From the NCBI GenBank assembly GCA_002422395.1, contig DIUY01000009.1:124306-188305 (forward strand): a stretch of DNA of 64,000 bases, read 5' to 3'. The position numbers and the translations under genes are program-made. The notes beneath the pieces are model-generated. The model worked only from the letters and a program-made list of their open reading frames with translations, was not told the DNA's origin and did no database searches. Below, one piece after another: positions 17,885 through 25,197 of the stretch. Source of the stretch: Methylococcaceae bacterium UBA6146 (GTDB taxonomy: Bacteria > Pseudomonadota > Gammaproteobacteria > Methylococcales > Methylomonadaceae). How positions within the stretch are numbered: position 1 is the stretch's first letter; every line of letters begins with the position of its first letter.

Positions 17885-18901
17885 TTAAATGGCTTTACCG
17901 AAGGCAAAAAGTTGTTGCAAAGACTGCATGATGCGGTCGAGGATAAAGCCAATAATGCCGATGGTGAACACGGCCACCATGATGCGGCCTAAAGAATTGG
18001 AGCTACCGTTTTGGAATTCATCCCAGACGAATTTGCCAAGCCCTGGGTTTTGCGCAAGCATTTCGGCGGCGATCAGCACCATCCAACCCACGCTCAGGGA
18101 TAAGCGCATGCCAGTGAAAATAAAGGGCAAGGCCGAGGGGAGGATGATTTTCTTGATTTGGGTGCCCCAGTTAAGGCGCAAGACTTTGCCGACATTGACC
18201 AGGTCTTTGTCGATGGAAGAAACCCCGACGGCGGTGTTGATTAAGGTCGGCCATAACGAGCATAAGGTGACGGTGATTGCCGAAGTCAAAAACGATTTCT
18301 CAAACCATGCGCCTTCATGGGTCACATATACGGCGCTCACGACTAACGTGACTATCGGCAACCAAGCCAGCGGGGACACCGGTTTGAAGATTTGGATCAA
18401 AGGGTTTATCGCCGTGTTGATGACAGGGCTCATGCCAGACAGCAGCCCTAGCGGCACGGCGATTAAGGTGGCGATGGTAAAGCCGGTGAACACGGTGTAC
18501 AGGCTGGTGAAAATCTTATCCAGATAAGTGGCATGGCCGTTGTAAGGGCGCTCTTTAATGTCTGCGGCCGGATCTTCCGCCAATTTTTTCTCATTACGCG
18601 CATGTTGGCGTTGATAGTATTCAGTTTCTTTGGCCCGTTCGGCGAAATGTTCTTTCATTAAACCGCCCGCTTCTTGCCAGACCGCCACAGGGCCAGGAAT
18701 AGCGCCCAAGCTGGTGTTGATTTGGGATGCCGAAAAGCTCCAAAGCCCTAGGAACAGGGCAAAGGCAACAATGGGCACACCCATGATTAAAAACAACTCG
18801 CGGACTTGTTGGCTAGGATTGTCGCCCGCCGCTATTTTGACTAAGGGGACAAACCACGTCAGCCCGGTGATGTTAAGGAATTTGATTAATTGCTTGCTCA
18901 T
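17885..18901 (-). CDS. nrtB: Nitrate ABC importer permease
   Basis: Inner-membrane permease of the NrtB/SsuC class, 338 residues from the ATG at 18901, which has AGAAGG about 8 nt upstream. The upstream extension to 19135 is not conserved and has no ribosome site. About six membrane segments follow a long periplasmic/cytoplasmic insert (residues ~80-125, rich in charged residues). The binding-protein-dependent transport motif is at GKVLRLNWGTQIKKIILPSALPF-type sequence near residue 240. It is partnered with NrtA and the double ATPase. Confidence 0.9.
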   Translation of the reverse strand: MSKQLIKFLNITGLTWFVPLVKIAAGDNPSQQVRELFLIMGVPIVAFALFLGLWSFSASQINTSLGAIPGPVAVWQEAGGLMKEHFAERAKETEYYQRQHARNEKKLAEDPAADIKERPYNGHATYLDKIFTSLYTVFTGFTIATLIAVPLGLLSGMSPVINTAINPLIQIFKPVSPLAWLPIVTLVVSAVYVTHEGAWFEKSFLTSAITVTLCSLWPTLINTAVGVSSIDKDLVNVGKVLRLNWGTQIKKIILPSALPFIFTGMRLSLSVGWMVLIAAEMLAQNPGLGKFVWDEFQNGSSNSLGRIMVAVFTIGIIGFILDRIMQSLQQLFAFGKAI

Positions 18902-19112
18902 GTTGATACCTTCTATTTGCGCTTGAGGTAATGCTATTGGCTTATGCCGGTCTGTTGGGCTATCTTTTGCCGATAAAGGCCGGAACAAAGCCAACGTAAA
19001 AATCTTAAAAAAGTGCGTCCATGCACACAAACCAACCCGCTGTACTTGCGGGGGAACACCTACGGAATATTTTGCTTGGCCATGTGGTGTATGTATTGCA
19101 TACCTTGCAAAC

Positions 19113-20504
19113 CTAATCGACAACCTTACCGCCAACGACTTTTTGCTTGCCTTTCAAACCAATGGCGAATTTAGTCAAATAGTCGTTAGGTTGCTTGCCG
19201 TCATAAACGATGCCGTCGATAAAATCAGCTTGTGGCGGTTTAAAGCCGGTATCTGAATCAGCCGGAAAGTCGCTGGCTTTGGCTTTGCCTTCGGCGATCA
19301 GCGCGTTAGCCGCTTTCATGTAAATGTCGGGGCGATACACTTTTTTAGCGGTTTCCATAAACCAGGCATCGGATTTGCCTTCGTTGATTTGTCCCCAGCG
19401 GCGCATTTGCGTCAAATACCAGACGGCATCGCTGTAGTAAGGGTAAGTGGCTTTGTGGCGGAAAAATACGTTGAAATCGGGCAACGGGCGTTTGTCGCCT
19501 TTTTCATATTCAAACGTGCCGGTCATGCTGTTGGCAAGCACTTCGGCATCTGCCCCGACATAGTGCGTTTGTGACAGCATTTCCACCGCTTCAGGACGGT
19601 TTTTGTTGTTGTCGGCATCCAGCCACATTGCGGCCCGGATCAGCGCCTTAATAACGGCAATGTGGGTGTTGGGGTTTTTATCCGCCCATTCTTGCGTGAC
19701 ACCGAACACTTTTTCAGGATTGTTTTTCCAGATTTCATAGTCGCTAACGACCGGGACGCCAATGCCTTTAAACACGGCTTGTTGGTTCCAAGGTTCGCCC
19801 ACGCAATAACCGACAATAGTCCCCGCATCCATCGTCGCCGGCATTTGTGGGGGCGGGGTGACTGACAGCAGCGCGTCGGCACCAATTTGCCCGCCGGTGT
19901 CTTGGGGCGGCGCATAGAAGCCGGGCTTGATGCCGCCTGCCGCCAGCCAATAGCGCAACTCGTAGTTATGGGTAGAAACCGGAAACACCATGCCCATATT
20001 GAAGGGTTTGCCTTCGCTTTTAAATTTGTCGACGACCGGTTTTAACGCATCGGCCTTGATGGGATGTACGGGTTTGCCGCCTTCCATTGGGATATGCGGT
20101 TTCATTTGTTTCCAAATGTCGTTGGAGACGGTGATGGCATTGCCGTTCAAGTCCATGCTAAACGCGGTGATGACATCGGCTTTGGTGCCAAAACCAATGG
20201 TTGCGCCTAAGGGTTGGCCGGCCAGCATGTGCGCACCATCCAGTTCGCCGTTAATGACCCTATCGAGCAACACTTTCCAGTTGGCTTGGGCTTCCAGTTG
20301 CACCGACAGGCCTTCGTCTTCAAAATAGCCTTTCTCATAAGCCACCGCCAACGGGGCCATGTCGGTCAGTTTAATAAAACCGAATTTAAGGTCTTCTTTT
20401 TCAAGGTCGGCAAGCGCATTTGAGGCAAAAGTTAAAGTTGTGATAGTGGCAACGGCAGACAGCGCAGTTGTCAGTTTCGTCATAGGTGTGCTTGGTTTTT
20501 TCAT
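19113..20504 (-). CDS. nrtA: Nitrate ABC importer periplasmic binding protein
   Basis: A 463-residue NrtA/CmpA-family solute-binding protein. I start it at the ATG at 20504 (AGGA about 10 nt upstream). A signal peptide ends at ASNALA. Family landmarks include KFGFIKLTDMAPLAVAYE and the long C-terminal half with YCVGEPWN. It captures nitrate, or nitrite, for NrtB. As first gene of the operon it is preceded by a 145-nt leader with an intrinsic terminator and a sigma-54 promoter. The 211-bp gap to nrtB holds a short GC-rich hairpin near 19028-19060. Confidence 0.92.
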   Translation of the reverse strand: MKKPSTPMTKLTTALSAVATITTLTFASNALADLEKEDLKFGFIKLTDMAPLAVAYEKGYFEDEGLSVQLEAQANWKVLLDRVINGELDGAHMLAGQPLGATIGFGTKADVITAFSMDLNGNAITVSNDIWKQMKPHIPMEGGKPVHPIKADALKPVVDKFKSEGKPFNMGMVFPVSTHNYELRYWLAAGGIKPGFYAPPQDTGGQIGADALLSVTPPPQMPATMDAGTIVGYCVGEPWNQQAVFKGIGVPVVSDYEIWKNNPEKVFGVTQEWADKNPNTHIAVIKALIRAAMWLDADNNKNRPEAVEMLSQTHYVGADAEVLANSMTGTFEYEKGDKRPLPDFNVFFRHKATYPYYSDAVWYLTQMRRWGQINEGKSDAWFMETAKKVYRPDIYMKAANALIAEGKAKASDFPADSDTGFKPPQADFIDGIVYDGKQPNDYLTKFAIGLKGKQKVVGGKVVD

Positions 20505-20534
20505 GATGACGTAATCCTGTAAGAAATTTGGGAC

Positions 20535-20595
20535 AAAAAAAAAGGCGTCTTGAAACCGATTGGTCTGATGACTCAATCGGTTTGTCGACGCCTTT
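20535..20595 (-). terminator. Intrinsic terminator in the nrtA leader (probable attenuator)
   Basis: On the minus strand AAAGGCGTC (20595-20587) pairs with GACGCCTTT (20549-20541). An inner AAACCGATT/AATCGGTTT stem extends the hairpin, and nine T residues follow (20543-20535). It lies between the predicted promoter and the nrtA start codon, only 31 bp before the ATG, so transcripts must read through it to express the operon. Confidence 0.8.
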
Positions 20596-20626
20596 GTCAG
20601 GGTTTTTCAGCAGCAAGCTAAATTGT

Positions 20627-20646
20627 TGGCTCCCTCGTTAGAACCA
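20627..20646 (-). promoter_or_regulatory. Candidate ANTAR-type hexaloop hairpin in the nrtA leader
   Basis: On the minus strand a 7-bp stem (TGGTTCT with GGGAGCCA, two G-U pairs) closes a six-base loop AACGAG. The loop has A at position 1 and G at position 4, as in RNA hairpins bound by ANTAR antiterminators such as NasR. I could not find a clean second hexaloop, which the known motif has, so this is a candidate only. Confidence 0.45.
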
Positions 20647-20659
20647 CTGTAGTAATTTA

Positions 20660-20675
20660 AGCATGACTTGTGCCA
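20660..20675 (-). promoter_or_regulatory. Sigma-54 promoter of the nrt operon
   Basis: Minus-strand TGGCACAAGTCATGCT matches the -24/-12 consensus TGGCAC-N5-TTGC with one mismatch and the required 10-base GG to GC spacing. Transcription would begin near 20648, giving the leader that carries the attenuator. Confidence 0.75.
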
Positions 20676-20812
20676 TTATTTGTTTTTCTTGAGTTTTTAA
20701 CAATAGCTATTTAAAAACAATCTCTTATGTATTTTCTATCGTTGGGCGAGGGCGCTTGCTGGGCGGATTATCTGGGGACTGCTTCATCAGTGTGCGGTAA
20801 ACGCTGAATTTT

Positions 20813-20839
20813 GCACCAAATTTGAACGATTGGTGGTGC
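20813..20839. promoter_or_regulatory. Possible NtrC enhancer half-sites
   Basis: GCACC (20813-20817) and GGTGC (20835-20839) are inverted half-sites of the NtrC type, about 140 bp upstream of the sigma-54 promoter. The 17-base spacing is wider than the usual 5-7, so the assignment is weak. Confidence 0.35.
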
Positions 20840-20887
20840 TTGGGCCCGTATCGCCCGACCGGAGATTGGGTTTTAGTTGCCTTGCAT

Positions 20888-20901
20888 TTGATCTATATCA
20901 A
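20888..20901. promoter_or_regulatory. FNR box
   Basis: TTGATCTATATCAA is a perfect TTGAT-N4-ATCAA site. It is 117 bp upstream of the small lipoprotein gene and on the far side of the nrt sigma-54 promoter. The fnr gene itself is 1 kb away. Confidence 0.75.
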
Positions 20902-21017
20902 AAAGATTGAAGCCCATTGGTGCCACAATGGTAATGCCCTAAAAAGCTATTATCACTTTTTTGAAATATCAAAAATAATCACACAGCTTATTCAACGTTA
21001 CCTAAGAGAGAAAATTT

Positions 21018-21137
21018 ATGAAAATTATCAGCACTTTTGTTTTGTTAGTTATTACCGTGGCAACCCTTACTGCGTGTGATGCAGGTAAAGGCCCAAGCAA
21101 ACCTGAGGCTACCAGCGCCACGCAATCAGAAAAATAA
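21018..21137 (+). CDS. Small lipoprotein, 39 aa
   Basis: A short gene starting MKIISTFVLLVITVATLTAC, with a classic signal peptide and lipobox LTAC (Cys20), then a short polar tail ending ATQSEK and TAA at 21135-21137. An AGAGAG site lies about 8 nt upstream, and a hairpin terminator follows. The layout recalls entericidin-like or other tiny membrane lipoproteins, but no family is recognised. A perfect FNR box upstream suggests induction at low oxygen. Confidence 0.7.
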   Translation: MKIISTFVLLVITVATLTACDAGKGPSKPEATSATQSEK

Positions 21138-21146
21138 GAAAAGCTT

Positions 21147-21186
21147 GGGTAGGGAAGCTAAGTTTTTCTACCCTGGTTTTTTGTGG
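21147..21186 (+). terminator. Terminator after the small lipoprotein gene
   Basis: GGGTAG (21147-21152) pairs with CTACCC (21168-21173), followed by a T-rich run to about 21182. It lies 10 bp after the stop codon and also faces the 3' end of fnr. Confidence 0.6.
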
Positions 21187-21204
21187 TGTTTTTAATACAC
21201 CTTC

Positions 21205-21927
21205 TTAGTCATGAATGCTGCAAGGTTCAACGATTATGGTCAATAACTGCAAATCGTTGATCTGGATGCCGCGTTGCTTCACGGTGATGATCCCTTGCTT
21301 GCTGAGTTCCGCGAGTTGGCGGCTGACGGTTTCAATCGTGATTCCAAGAAAATTGGCAATATCTTGTCTGCGCATACTTAAATTAAACGTGGTGTTGGAG
21401 AATCCTAGCGCCCCGTAGCGTCTTGACAGCATCAACAAAAATGACGCCATGCGTTCTTTTGCCGTGCGGTGGCCTAGCAGTACAATTTGATCATGGTCTG
21501 AAGTGATTTCTTTACCTAAAATCCGCATCAGCTGAATTTGCAGCCCAGGTATTTGGCCACATAATTCGTTAAGCCGTGACAGCGGCACTTCACAAACGCT
21601 TCCTGTTTCCAAGGCGATGGTTGAGGAGCTATAACGCCCATGTTGCAACGCATCTAAGCCCATGATTTCGCCGGGCAAATAAAAGCCTATGGTTTGCTCA
21701 AGACCCTCCGTATTCAAGATAAAACTTCGAAAAGAGCCTGATTTGACCGCATATAAATGTAGGCATTCTTCACCTTGCAAATATAAATAGTCATTGAGTT
21801 GCAACGGTCGCCTATTTTTTACGATTGAAGCAAGTTGTTTTATTTCATGGGGTTGTAGCCCAAAAGGCAGACATAATATAGACAGTCGGCAATCTGGGCA
21901 GGAGGCTTTAACTTGAGCAAGTTCCAT
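21205..21927 (-). CDS. fnr: Oxygen-sensing transcriptional regulator FNR
   Basis: A 240-residue Crp/Fnr regulator from the ATG at 21927 (AGGGA site); an in-frame upstream start at 21975 is less likely. N-terminal cysteines C10, C13 and C19 keep the C-x2-C-x5-C spacing of E. coli FNR, and a fourth Cys in GSVCEVPL corresponds to C122. An oxygen-labile 4Fe-4S cluster is therefore expected. A cyclic-nucleotide-like sensor domain and a C-terminal helix-turn-helix (DIANFLGITIETVSRQL) follow. The E-x2-S-R recognition pattern fits binding to TTGAT-N4-ATCAA. It is likely the anaerobic switch for the nearby nar-nirK cluster. Confidence 0.93.
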   Translation of the reverse strand: MELAQVKASCPDCRLSILCLPFGLQPHEIKQLASIVKNRRPLQLNDYLYLQGEECLHLYAVKSGSFRSFILNTEGLEQTIGFYLPGEIMGLDALQHGRYSSSTIALETGSVCEVPLSRLNELCGQIPGLQIQLMRILGKEITSDHDQIVLLGHRTAKERMASFLLMLSRRYGALGFSNTTFNLSMRRQDIANFLGITIETVSRQLAELSKQGIITVKQRGIQINDLQLLTIIVEPCSIHD

Positions 21928-22124
21928 AAATTCCCTATCCTTTTCTTGGGTAAAGTCAGTGGCACGGCAATGCAATGCAGCGGTTTGGTGCGGGCGGGAA
22001 GCCCCTTAAGCTAGCGCTTGGATGAGCTGGGGTCGTGCCGCAACCCATTTTAAGCTTGTCTGTAGACCCGTTTCCATCCTTGTTTATCCCTCGGCAAGCT
22101 CAGGGCGGACGGCACCCTGCCCAC

Positions 22125-22246
22125 CACTGCCCACAGTTAAGCAGGGGTAAAACGGCTTCAGACGTTTTTGTTATTGGCGGAAGGCTGATACAGCAACCGT
22201 CCAAAGCTATTGGACTTCAGTCAAAATAGCTTAACTGTGGGCAGTG
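22125..22246. repeat. 122-bp element with perfect 18-bp terminal inverted repeats (MITE-C)
   Basis: CACTGCCCACAGTTAAGC (22125-22142) and its exact reverse complement (22229-22246) bound a non-coding core. No target duplication was clear. It lies in the ~650-bp stretch (21928-22579) between fnr and the peroxidase gene, which otherwise holds only a MITE-B copy and no gene. Confidence 0.75.
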
Positions 22247-22311
22247 ACCCCACCTACACGGTACTTCAAAGTGGACGGGTGCTAAGGAGCATCATAACAA
22301 GATAAAGTAGG

Positions 22312-22403
22312 GGTAGTGGTAAACATTCAAATGCTTAAGTGACAGCGGAGTCAAAAGACATGTTTTTTGATTCCAAAATAGCCTGACCATTTTTACCACT
22401 ACC
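22312..22403. repeat. MITE-B copy 1 (92 bp)
   Basis: It begins GGTAGTGGTAAACATTC and ends TTTTTACCACTACC, with an inner palindrome around CATGTTTTTTGA. Flanking octamers AAAGTAGG and AAAGCAGA are 6 of 8 identical, perhaps an aged target duplication. Two other copies lie at 24911-25000 and 47172-47385. Confidence 0.8.
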
Positions 22404-22579
22404 AAAGCAGAATATGAAAAATGAACGCTGAGGGTTATTGATGTGGGTGGGGAAGGGCAGGGGGCGGGGTTAGACAAAAACAAGTGGTCGGATCACCTGC
22501 TTCCTGGTGGATTGGCTTCCGGCAAAGTGACGGGGAATCACAAAAGCCAATCCGCAGCAGGGTTATTTTACGGTTGCCC

Positions 22580-23833
22580 TCAATCGTCCCCATTAACAAA
22601 TGGTGAGGGTGTTCCAGGTGGCACTAATGGATCATTGCCCCATTCTGGATAATCATCGGTCAGGGTCTTCATGAACGCCACCACGGCTTTTTCCTGTGTG
22701 GGTGTCAACCCTAAATTGCCGAGTTCATCATGATTGACGTTTTTGCCGACTTCCGGCTTAGGCCAACCGGACACGCCAAAGTCAGGGCTAGCATTGTCCG
22801 GCACGGAACCTAAGGTGTCGCGGGTGTTATAAAAATGGGTGATTTGTTCCAGCGTGGCGAACACGCCGTTGTGCCCATAAGGCGGCGTGATGGCGATATT
22901 GCGCAAGGTCATGACCTTATGCTTGCCCAATTCCTCGCCATTAGGGGACAATTTTCTAATATCGCTGCGGCCACCTAAACCCCTATCAGGGCTTGGGTTG
23001 CCCGGAATTTTCACATTACGCGGCGCACCAATATTGTCGTAAGTGAAATCGGTGAACAGCGGCGGCATAATTTCGCCATTTTCGTCCAGCTCCGCTTGGC
23101 TGATATGGCAAGCGGAACAGCGTGCTTTGCCATTGAACAATTTCATGCCTTGTTCCTCTTGCGCGGTGAACTGGGTTTGGCCTGCCAACACAAAATCGAA
23201 TTTCGAATTGAACTTATTGAACACGGATGATTTTTCAAACGCCGCTATTGCTTGGGTCATTTTATGGTAAATGTCATCAACTACAGCTGGCGTCGGTTGC
23301 AGGAACTGCGCATCTTTGATGTGCGGCACGGCAGTCAAATCCAATTGGTACAGTTTAAAAAACAACTGGATATAAGCTGCATCTTCTTTCAAGCGGCTGA
23401 CCACCGCCCATTCATTGGGCATTGCCATTTCCACTGGATTTAAAAACGGTTTTCCGGCCTGTTCCGCCAAATCACTGGCCCGGCCATTCCAAAATTGCCC
23501 GCCTTCATACAGCCCCTCTTTTTTATTCCAGTGAAACGGTGGGCTAAACATTGCGTAGGCAACACTCGGCGTGTTCAATGAGCCGGTGGCAAATTCAATC
23601 GAACCTAAGGAAACCGGTGTGCTTTTTTTGACATTATCAGGATCGACAAAGGCGGGCGCTTTTCCGTCCACAGTTTTAAAGCTATGGCAAGTGGCGCAGG
23701 CTTGGTTGCGGTTTGCCGACAAATTTTTGTCGTTATAAAGGCGCCTGCCTAGCTGTTGCTCATCTATCAGCCTAGATTGGGCGTTAGTGCAAAAGCATAG
23801 TAATATTAAACAAAGCAGTTTTTTAGGGTGCAT
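22580..23833 (-). CDS. Di-heme cytochrome c peroxidase / MauG-family protein
   Basis: A periplasmic di-heme enzyme of 417 residues from the ATG at 23833 (AGGA about 9 nt upstream), with a signal peptide ending near CTNAQS. Heme motifs are CATCH (46-50) and CSACH (239-243), with the expected inter-heme spacing. The conserved NPVEMAMP and YGHNGVFATLEQITHFYNTRD segments are those of bacterial cytochrome c peroxidases. A peroxide-detoxifying role is likely; a MauG-like oxidation role cannot be excluded. A Fur-like box lies about 50 bp upstream. Confidence 0.85.
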   Translation of the reverse strand: MHPKKLLCLILLCFCTNAQSRLIDEQQLGRRLYNDKNLSANRNQACATCHSFKTVDGKAPAFVDPDNVKKSTPVSLGSIEFATGSLNTPSVAYAMFSPPFHWNKKEGLYEGGQFWNGRASDLAEQAGKPFLNPVEMAMPNEWAVVSRLKEDAAYIQLFFKLYQLDLTAVPHIKDAQFLQPTPAVVDDIYHKMTQAIAAFEKSSVFNKFNSKFDFVLAGQTQFTAQEEQGMKLFNGKARCSACHISQAELDENGEIMPPLFTDFTYDNIGAPRNVKIPGNPSPDRGLGGRSDIRKLSPNGEELGKHKVMTLRNIAITPPYGHNGVFATLEQITHFYNTRDTLGSVPDNASPDFGVSGWPKPEVGKNVNHDELGNLGLTPTQEKAVVAFMKTLTDDYPEWGNDPLVPPGTPSPFVNGDD

Positions 23834-23881
23834 GGCGGCAAGTCCTATAATAGTCAGTAAAGCAGGTAGATGTGAGTTAAC

Positions 23882-23900
23882 GATAACGATTATCATTTAT
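23882..23900. promoter_or_regulatory. Fur-like box upstream of the peroxidase gene
   Basis: GATAACGATTATCATTTAT matches the 19-bp Fur consensus at 14 positions, including the central GAT..ATCATT core. It lies in the promoter region of the peroxidase gene (start 23833). Confidence 0.55.
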
Positions 23901-23990
23901 AAAAAATCACCTGTCAACCGGACAAGAGTACATTTTCCAACGCTTTTCCTGATGAGCAAAAGGCTTTTTGACAGGGCGGTTAAGGCATTG

Positions 23991-24890
23991 TTAATCAGTA
24001 TAGGTTTTAGCGGCAAGCAGTAATTCATCAATAAAATGTTGGCTGTAAAGGGGCAGGTAATTGTGTTTTAGATACGCAATCTTGGTGCTTGAACGCGGGA
24101 TCAGATGCGATAAGTCACGCACCGTTAAATCGTGGTCGAGATCGCTATCATAAGCCATGCCTGCAATCAACCCGACCCCCATCCCCAAGCGGACATAAGT
24201 TTTTATCACATCGGTGTCCGCCGCCGCGAGGATAATATCCAGCTCACAACCTGATCGCTTAAACGCCGTTTCAATATTGGAACGTCCGGTAAAACCAAAG
24301 CTATAGGTCAATATCGGATAAGCCGCCAACCGTTGGTAGCTGATGTCGCCGCCACATAAAGGATGTCCTTTAGGCATGACGGCGCTGTGGTGCCATTCGT
24401 AGCATTGCTGGGTGACCAGATCAAAATCAGCGTCGACTTTTTCGGTGCAGATGGCAATATCGGCCTTATGGACGTGCAGTTGATGGATGAGTTGTTCCGG
24501 CGATGCTTGCACCATATAAATCCTGACCCCAGGATATTTCTTACGGAATTGCTGTATGGGCTTGGGTAAAAAATATTTTGCTTGGGTGTGCGTGGTGGCG
24601 ATATGGATAGTGCCCTGATTGCTGTCGAGAAAATCAGCGGCGATTGTCTGGATATTCAACTTCGCCTGTGAAATTGTTGCCACTTCGGTCATTATCCGTC
24701 GGCCTAATGGTGTGAGTGCGACCAGCTTTTTGCCGCTACGCTCAAACAAGGGCGAGCCTAATTCTTCTTCAAACAACTGCAATTGCCTGCTGACGGCAGA
24801 CTGCACCACATGCATTTTTTCAGCGGCTTTGGACAAATTCAGTTGGGTTTCCTGCAATATCCGCAGCAGTTCGATTTGGCTTAAATTCAT
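23991..24890 (-). CDS. cysB: LysR-family regulator of the CysB/Cbl type
   Basis: A 299-residue regulator. The winged helix-turn-helix lies at the N-terminus (LSKAAEKMHVVQSAVSRQL, then ELGSPLFERSGKKLVALTPLG), followed by an inducer-binding domain with FLPKPIQQFRKKYPGVRI, a CysB-like feature. CysB activates sulfate uptake genes in response to N-acetylserine, which fits the sulfate operon at 26140-32013. I start at the ATG at 24890; the longer frame to 24953 reads into a MITE-B copy. No good ribosome site precedes the ATG, possibly because the element replaced the upstream sequence. Confidence 0.82.
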   Translation of the reverse strand: MNLSQIELLRILQETQLNLSKAAEKMHVVQSAVSRQLQLFEEELGSPLFERSGKKLVALTPLGRRIMTEVATISQAKLNIQTIAADFLDSNQGTIHIATTHTQAKYFLPKPIQQFRKKYPGVRIYMVQASPEQLIHQLHVHKADIAICTEKVDADFDLVTQQCYEWHHSAVMPKGHPLCGGDISYQRLAAYPILTYSFGFTGRSNIETAFKRSGCELDIILAAADTDVIKTYVRLGMGVGLIAGMAYDSDLDHDLTVRDLSHLIPRSSTKIAYLKHNYLPLYSQHFIDELLLAAKTYTD

Positions 24891-24910
24891 TGGGGGTTGC
24901 TCTGTTTTTT

Positions 24911-25000
24911 GGTAGTGGTAAACATTCAAATGCTTAAGTGACAGCGGAGTCAAAAAACATGTTTTTTAATTCCAAAATAGCATGGCCATTTTTACCACCA
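24911..25000. repeat. MITE-B copy 2, 20 bp upstream of the cysB start
   Basis: It begins GGTAGTGGTAAACATTC at 24911 and ends TTTTTACCACC near 25000. It occupies the position where the promoter and leader of the cysB-like gene would be, and no clean target duplication remains. Confidence 0.8.
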
Positions 25001-25197
25001 GCTATTTTTTAACGGTAGGGGAGGCAATCGGCTTTGTATCTGTATTTTAGATATTAAAATCTAATCATATCGTTTTATTTAAACTATGCGAAGGCTTACT
25101 ATGCGTCTAGGCCACAAAAAACAGGGTGTTAGCGCTTTTCAAAGCCCAGCCTTTTAGTGGTAACCCTTTAATAACGATCTGGTTTTAGGAGACCAAA

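Noticed and set aside
19028..19060. CRISPR-repeat-like hairpin (CCCGC..GCGGGGGAACACC) in the nrtA-nrtB gap
   Set aside because: It resembles type I-E repeat cores but is single, lacks the conserved flanks and has no spacer neighbour; more likely an mRNA hairpin.
20822..21079. 85-residue plus-strand ORF overlapping the FNR box and the small lipoprotein gene
   Set aside because: It reads through a regulatory region in another frame than the lipoprotein gene, which has a signal peptide and a ribosome site.
22035..22579. Small ORFs in the fnr-peroxidase gap
   Set aside because: They lie within inverted-repeat elements and show no coding character.
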